From Holacanthus passer (Eukaryota; Chordata; Actinopteri; Pomacanthidae): a DNA stretch of 64,000 bases. Below the pieces are notes generated by a model, which saw only the letters and a program-made list of their open reading frames with translations, was not told the origin of the DNA and did not search any database. Below, in pieces: positions 57,916-64,000 of the stretch. The stretch's first letter is position 1. The number at the start of each line of letters is the position of its first letter. The position numbers and the translations under genes were made by a program. Location: contig JAFREQ010000017.1 in NCBI GenBank assembly GCA_025331565.1, positions 310,001 to 374,000 on the forward strand, in the 5' to 3' direction.

Positions 57916-60900
57916 AAGCAGGCGTGTGAAATGGACCTGTGGCTAATTATTGGCTTGCGAGAGCCTTTGTACTGGGAGCCAGCTGTAAGACAAGAGGACT
58001 GAGGTCTTTAATATCCTGTTTGCAGCACCTAAATGTTTCCCTGTATCAGAGAGGAGCATTCCTGAAGGACAGAAATGGAGGCTTTGATGATGATTGGGCT
58101 TGTCCTCCGGTCTTGGAAGCAGATGATAATCTGCAACGCACGTGCTTAGAGAGAGAATGCCACACTTGTGATTGCGGTGAAGACCATTTCCCGTTATCAC
58201 AGTGTGTGATAGTAGAACAGCAGGTCAGACTTCAGCGTTACACTTCTTATAAAGTGAGCGAGCATTGTCTCAGTTTAGAGATGTGGCTCCATTCCTGTGG
58301 TGTGAGAAATTATACAGTTGGTCTGAAAAGACAAAATCCACTGTTTGGACTTGACTTGGCCACGGAGCGCAGTGCCGTTTAGCTCAAAACCCCTCAATTT
58401 GCTTAGACTTAAATGAGACATTGAGAAGTCACCAGACATTCCTGAAGTGAGTGAGCAATCACTCTGTATTGTCAAGACATAAAAATGATAAAGGATGAGT
58501 GATTAAATAATTGAGGAACAGTGAAGGTCACAGGTTTATGGTTTGCCACAAATATTGATAGTGTTTACTGGAATATGAGTTGAACTTTCCCAGAACTGAA
58601 GTGTTATAACTGTCGGGAGTTTTAGATGATTTCATTCGTGCTTGTTGTGGGTGAATGACTAAGTTAGCTGAGCATATACTTTTCAATTTTTCATGCCTGT
58701 ACCTGTGCTCTTTAAATAAGTAATCCTCTGTAGATATCTTTAAAAAAAACTGTTATCCTTGAGAATTGAGCAAGTGCTTTGAAATGACATTTTTACTCAA
58801 TCTCCAAGCATCTCCTTATAAGAAACAAATCAAATTCAAGAAGATCAAGAACTGTTAACCCGAGCGATTGGTTATGTTCTGAAAGTCAATAAGTCATTGA
58901 CCCCCTTAATTAGAAAGTGAGAATGAATGATTCTTAATTGTTTGATATATCTCCGCTCCAGTTGTGCAGGAGGACTCTCGTTAAAACTGCATCTTTCCTC
59001 TTGACAGGGAATGAAATACCCCGAGAGAGACAGAATGGCATTGTCTTTGTAGAAAGCCGACTTTGTCTTCCTCTTTGTTTACCCCTGGATTTAATCCCCC
59101 GTCACTTTGACAAGTTTCTTTAAGAGAGAGTGTAATTATAGCCAACCTCACTCTAAATTATAGTAAACCTCCCGAACACTGGCAGCGGCACAGAGAGCTT
59201 TTGTGGAGGTGGATACATGACATTATTTATTAAGTAATAACCCTATTAAGTGTTATTTAGTCAAGGATTTGGCTGGCTGCAGTTTCTCTAAGGTTCTAAT
59301 CATCACTTTTTCTTCAGCTGACTGTCAACAGATAACAGAGTGTACTGAATAGTAATTATATTCCGGTGTTCAACGTACAGCATATTTCTTGAACAGTGGC
59401 AACCCACACAGCCTGAAATGTGGAAGAAATTAAAAACAGGTGAAATGTATGATTTTATCCAGACTGTTTTTTTAGCAGAACTAGTCACGAATCCATCACA
59501 ATAAAGTATTCAATCACATATATAACCATATATTTAAATAACTGCAGGCAACAGCGGGGTCATGTACAAAACACACTCAGATAAAAAAAAAAAAAATCAC
59601 CTTCCTTTGCCTTCATCAAAGTATGAGAGAAATATATTTTATCTTTCTCCATCTTTCTTGACTTGACCTTTATTTCATTTCTCTTTCTTCTTATGTCTCT
59701 ATAGGCTATGTTTCTGTCTGGTTTCCCGTCCGCCTCTCTCTGTGGGGGTATATACTTGGTCTGTGGCAGAGGTCTCTCCCCTTTTCCTCTAATTGGCCAG
59801 CTCCCATCTCTCCTTGCCTGCTAGATAATTGGACATGCAACCCCAGCCCTCGCATCCCAATCATTGGCTCTCTCTACCCCCCTCTGCATTCCTCGCACTT
59901 CATCCCAGTATGAGTCTCTCTGTGGACCCGTCTTTGACCACTGGATCAAAAGGAATATACAATCCTGCACTGTCCAAACACATCGCGGCTCCAGGTTTTC
60001 TCCCCTCGCTCACAATACCAAATATCAGTATGAGATGGATTTTTATGTTCGGTATATTACATCCAACATCTCCCTCCACTACCTGAACCCCTAGAGACAA
60101 AGAGCGGCATCTCCTTCTGCAGTACACGGAGAACAAGGTAATTCATTTTGGGGTAGCCCTGCTGGAATTATTCATAAGGGGTTCAATATCAAAATATTCC
60201 GCTCTGGCCCTTAATAATTCATGCTTAGCATCCGTCTTCATTGGTATAGGGAGCAGAAGAGTCATCCGTCACTGCAGGAAGCCTGGGTTTAACTAGTACC
60301 CAGAGCTAGTGTTGGTAGTAAGGGTTTACAGAGGCAGCACAGGAGGGAGGGAACAAAAGAAGGAGGCGTGTAAGGCTTTGTCACCCTGACGAGAGGGCCC
60401 CCCCCCCCGTCTCTGGGAAGGAGGCAGCTCGAAGGAGGGAGAAGGCCGAGCTGTTGACCTTTTGGGAAAGGACCATTGGCTTCAGATTGAGTGATGGTGT
60501 CAGCCGCTAGTGTAAAACACCTCTATTAGGAATGCCTGGCATGCTTGGGCGCTTCTAATTATGAAGAATGCAAAACAACAGTCAGGAGAGACAGGAGAGG
60601 TCGCCTCGCAGTCAGCCGTACGCCAGGCTTACTCAACAGCTACCGCTATGTGGGACCCACCACCGCGTGACTACTTGTCTTACCTCACACACACATAACC
60701 ATGCAGATCTGACACATTCCCTACTTAACCTTTGTACGCAGTCATTTCCCCCCCATTATAGTATATGCCTACCACCGGCTGCCATTCTTCAGTTTTTGTT
60801 CATGCAGTTTTCCTAGGTGTAGTGTATCAGTATACCCACTGCACTATGGGTATGTTGCATTTCAGCTCACTGAGTGGGAGTTCAGAAAGCCCCTGGAGTC

Positions 60901-63205
60901 CATCTAAGCAAAAAAAAAAAAATCTGAGTATCAAGTCAAGAACCCGGCCCAGAGGAAAATAGCTCAACATTTGTGCTTACTTGAAAACAGTCAGTGATAT
61001 AAGCCATCTGTGTGCAATTTGACTTGACTGTGTTGTCATCCTGCTTCCCCGCAAGGCATCCCTGTGAGGGAAAAGCCTTGTAACATTATCAGCAGATATG
61101 CATAGCTACCAGGCAGCCAGCGATGAAGGGAGGAATGGACAGGCGGAAGGATGGAGAGATGGAGAGCGAAGGGAGTCCCCAGAGGTTTTCGCACTGAGAG
61201 ACGGAGGTCAACAGCAGAACACAAATAGGCTTCTTTTTTTTTTTTTCCAGGAGCTGTGAGGGAGCGAGACAACAGTCCTTTCTCTTCCCCTCTTCCACCT
61301 CCACCTCCCTGCCTGATCAGTCACTGAGAACTGAGAGCTCATTATAACACAACACAGAGAAGCACAGTAGAGGTGCTAAGACCAAAGGCAGGGGAATAGC
61401 AGGGACATTGAAATGCCATCACTGGCTTTCTGCAGGTCTGCCAGTATATCCTGTTTGTCATTAAGGCTGAATTTGTGCCATATAACTGCTGGGGTGATAT
61501 TTCAGCCAATCCCTATCTCTCAAGGAATAAAAATCCAGATACAGTGGTAAATTTTAAAAGATGATTAACTGTTGTAAAACCTCTCAGTATTCATCCATAG
61601 TCCGGCGATAAAACATATTTCCCCTGTGCATATTCAGAAGAACCCAACTGACAGATTTGTCATCTCATACAGTTTTACTGTCACCAGCACCCATAAAACA
61701 TCTCTATTTATTTAGTGGCAGCCAAGCGTTGCTGTTTCTCTCAAAGGAATGTGCCCACCCCAGTAACCTTGAGCCTAATGGAGGAGGTCAATCTGAAGCC
61801 GAGGATGGGGGGGGTGGTCTTTTAAAGAAGGAATACAGAATAGAATGAGGGAATAAAAGACTCAGGGTTGCTAATGATAGCAGGGAGGGTGACGCTGGGA
61901 GCCAGGTGATTATTCATTATCTGGAAATTCATCTCCTGGCTTCTCCTTCTTCTTTCTCTGGCATTCTCTATCTCTCTTCCTCACCCTCTCTTTGTTTCAG
62001 ATGGGTCTGAGAAAGCTATTGTTGGATTTTCTCGCATCTCAGCAAAAAAATAAATTAATTCCCTTTTGCATTTTTGTCTCCCGACACAATTGTTGTGTTG
62101 GTGTCGAGGATTTAATATTCCATTACTTCATATGCATGCATCTTAAAAGCATTTATTTTCTGTTGGTGGGAAATGAACAGGGCCCAGCAGAGAGTCAGTG
62201 ACAGGGGAGAGAGAGAAAAGTGGAGTCACAAATGAGGTCCAGGTGTGCGGGTAATCAATTTCATGGAGTTTGGTTTTGCAAGGCTGCATGCTGAAGGAGA
62301 CTGTCATAATTGGGCCACCATTTCAGACAGGTAATGGCTTTACAGCTTTCATTCTTTTTAGGATATACACACAGAGACACACACATTCCTGCATGGGCCC
62401 ATAGAAATCACAGGCCATTGAACACAATTGAGACAGATAGGTTTGTGGCATTGCCTAGTAACCCCCATGTTTCAAGGACTTTTGCAAGCTTGTTCATTCA
62501 TCATAAGGGAAGGGCTGTTTGGAGGAGCTTTTCTCTGGCTGTGGTCAGATTTATCACGGAGCACAACTCCTGTCTGGCTTGTTAACATTAGCTAGATGAG
62601 CTGTCCAGAGCTGCAGTTGCTGCAAAGTTAAAGGGACTTTTATTAAGGCTAAACTGTAAATGGATTCTCAGGTGACTAGTCTACCCATGGATCATCCTAG
62701 TTGCCGGCTCTCGATTTGAGTTTGTCCCTTTTTTCTTTCTGTAAGCTAGTGGATACAACTGTGTTGCTGCAGTAGCACATGTATGAAAATCCTAAATGTG
62801 TCATGACACAGCTGCTGATCACACAAAACTATAAAATTATAGGAGATTAGCATCATTAATAATGATTATTATATCCTCAACTTCATATTATGTAGAAATG
62901 ACTAGTTTAAAATAAGATTAACATGCAGTTTTTTAAAGCATTTTGCATAAAAATCACAGAAATCTGGATGTTCATGCTGCCAGAAACATTCATGTGACTG
63001 ACAGAGCCACATTCGAGTGTCTGTTCAGTGCAGCTCTTGTCGAGAATTGTCATTAAAATGACTTGCTGCCTTTATGCTGCAAAGAATACCGAATTAAAAT
63101 ATGAAACTTTATCTTAATTGGTCCCAATTAACCATTGTTCTGCTAGTGCAGCAGAAAACGTCAAGAGGAACCGGCACGTGCTGGCATTTACACAGACATC
63201 TACTG
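57916..63205. other. Intron 2, no recognised genes
   Basis: Homopolymer runs occur at 59582-59596 (A), 60398-60408 (about 11 C), 60910-60921 (A) and 61236-61248 (T). ATTA-rich patches lie at 58905-58945 and 60210-60225. The open frame at 57939-58382 has several Cys residues but no family I recognise. No transposon ends or RNA genes are seen. Confidence 0.35.
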
Positions 63206-63225
63206 ACACACACACACACGCACAC
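63206..63225. repeat. Short (CA)n microsatellite
   Basis: A CA tract of about 20 bp with one CG interruption. Confidence 0.85.
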
Positions 63226-64000
63226 AAAAGAACATGCATCTTTACAGTCTCTTGCAATTTTTCCTGCCTTAATGGATCCAATTACTCTTTCAAAGACTGC
63301 CAACACTGTACCTTATGGTGAGCCAATTGAGATGGAAATTCAGTTGTTTTTAATGGACACACTCTCAATAATAAACCTGTGGGGGGACAGATTTTCCAGA
63401 CAAATTGCGGCTCACGTGGTAAACGTACATTATGCTAATGCGAGGTGCAGAGAGGTTGTCATGTCTCATGTGGTAGGGGGGTGTCATATATTCTCCTTTT
63501 ATAATGGAGGAACCCTTCCTGTAATTGCCCCTAGTTTTGTACATTAATGGGAAGCGAGGGGTTTGCTGGTAGTGCTGAAGTATGTCACAGTGTGTTAAAA
63601 TAGCATAGAAATGGACACATTTATGTGCATATCTCCTGCTGAGGGACGGGACGGCATGTTTAACCAATCTGCATCGTTTATTAGTCACGGTTTGGATGCT
63701 GGATGGACTCCGCTGTTTTGTTAGAGGGAGTCAAATGATGACAGCACAACAGATGGCTCTGAGAATTCGGTCCAAAATGTTGTGGCACAGTTAACATAAA
63801 CTCAGTGCAGAACATTCCTGCTGGTCCATTCACGCAGATCCAGTATCATCTCTCCGCGGTGCCTGACAGGCTCATGTTCTTGGCTTGTCTCCTGACCGGC
63901 CCTCGAGTTACTTCCCCCTCCCCTCGCAGGTTCTCGATCTCTGACACTTACCAGACAGGAGCCTGGGATGGAGACCGCCGGACACAGAGGAGGTCACTGT
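63226..64000. other. Intron 2, window end, no recognised exon
   Basis: AT-rich DNA turns GC-rich in the last 160 bp. A pyrimidine tract ending CGCAG at about 63929 resembles a splice acceptor, and a phase-1 frame after it stays open to the window end, but the peptide does not resemble the second Ig domain expected for a Robo receptor. I do not call an exon. Confidence 0.35.

Larger units (their letters stand above)
16614..64000 (+). other. robo1: Intron 2 of the Robo gene (first 47.4 kb, continues beyond window)
   Basis: The intron starts at the strong GTAAGT donor at 16614. The next Robo exon should encode the second Ig domain, with an LRDDFRQ-like start in the family. No such coding segment was found on the + strand up to 64000, so the intron is at least 47.4 kb. 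If intron 2 were retained, the frame would run 49 further codons, to a stop at 16760-16762, giving a truncated product. The contents are given in separate entries. Confidence 0.75.

Noticed and set aside
57939..58382. 147-codon open frame with several Cys residues
   Set aside because: The Cys spacing fits no family I know and there is no splice or promoter context.
63920..64000. Pyrimidine tract and CAG followed by an open phase-1 frame to the window end
   Set aside because: The translated peptide does not resemble the second Robo Ig domain, and the frame is too short to judge.

Overview
The window reads as vertebrate, most likely teleost fish, nuclear DNA. It carries the 5' part of one large gene on the + strand: a roundabout (Robo) axon-guidance receptor, probably robo1. 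Two coding exons are supported. Exon 1 (coding part 407-464) encodes the start codon and a short signal peptide, and ends at a GTAAGC donor. Exon 2 (16287-16613) encodes the first immunoglobulin domain, the Slit-binding domain, between a polypyrimidine tract/AG acceptor and a GTAAGT donor. The splice phases agree (phase 1 on both sides of exon 2) and join into an uninterrupted 128-codon N-terminus. No other exon, no nested gene and no RNA gene could be supported.

Layout: 1-406 is a probable 5' leader or proximal promoter with short upstream ORFs. 465-16286 is intron 1 (15.8 kb). 16614-64000 is the first 47.4 kb of intron 2, which runs past the window end. The teleost call rests on the exon's vertebrate Robo character, the frequent (TG)n/(CA)n microsatellites, and one degraded inverted-repeat DNA transposon (23611-24126) of a type I recall as widespread in fish genomes. 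Apart from that copy and a possible retroelement fragment near 42 kb, I recognised few transposons for 64 kb of intron.

The introns are the more interesting part. Several stretches look like candidate regulatory DNA: a cluster of bicoid-class (OTX/PITX) homeodomain motifs at 2.0-3.5 kb; a perfect 10-bp inverted repeat with homeodomain cores at 5.2 kb; five perfect POU octamers, all in one orientation, between 8.3 and 15.5 kb; two dense CpG clusters (14.08-14.17 kb and 27.33-27.54 kb, the second with a YY1-like motif); a composite PBX-HOX/MEIS motif at 28.76 kb; a compact CCAAT/TATA/hammerhead-like/AATAAA assembly at 42.1-42.2 kb; and two pairs of oppositely oriented GT and CA microsatellites at 52 and 56 kb. 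Motif matches are read directly. Regulatory roles are inference and need conservation or chromatin data.

The long open frames in the introns have no recognisable protein similarity, splice context or domain pattern, and are treated as chance. No self-contained novel gene system is evident. The best leads are the 42.1-kb element and the intron 1 motif clusters.
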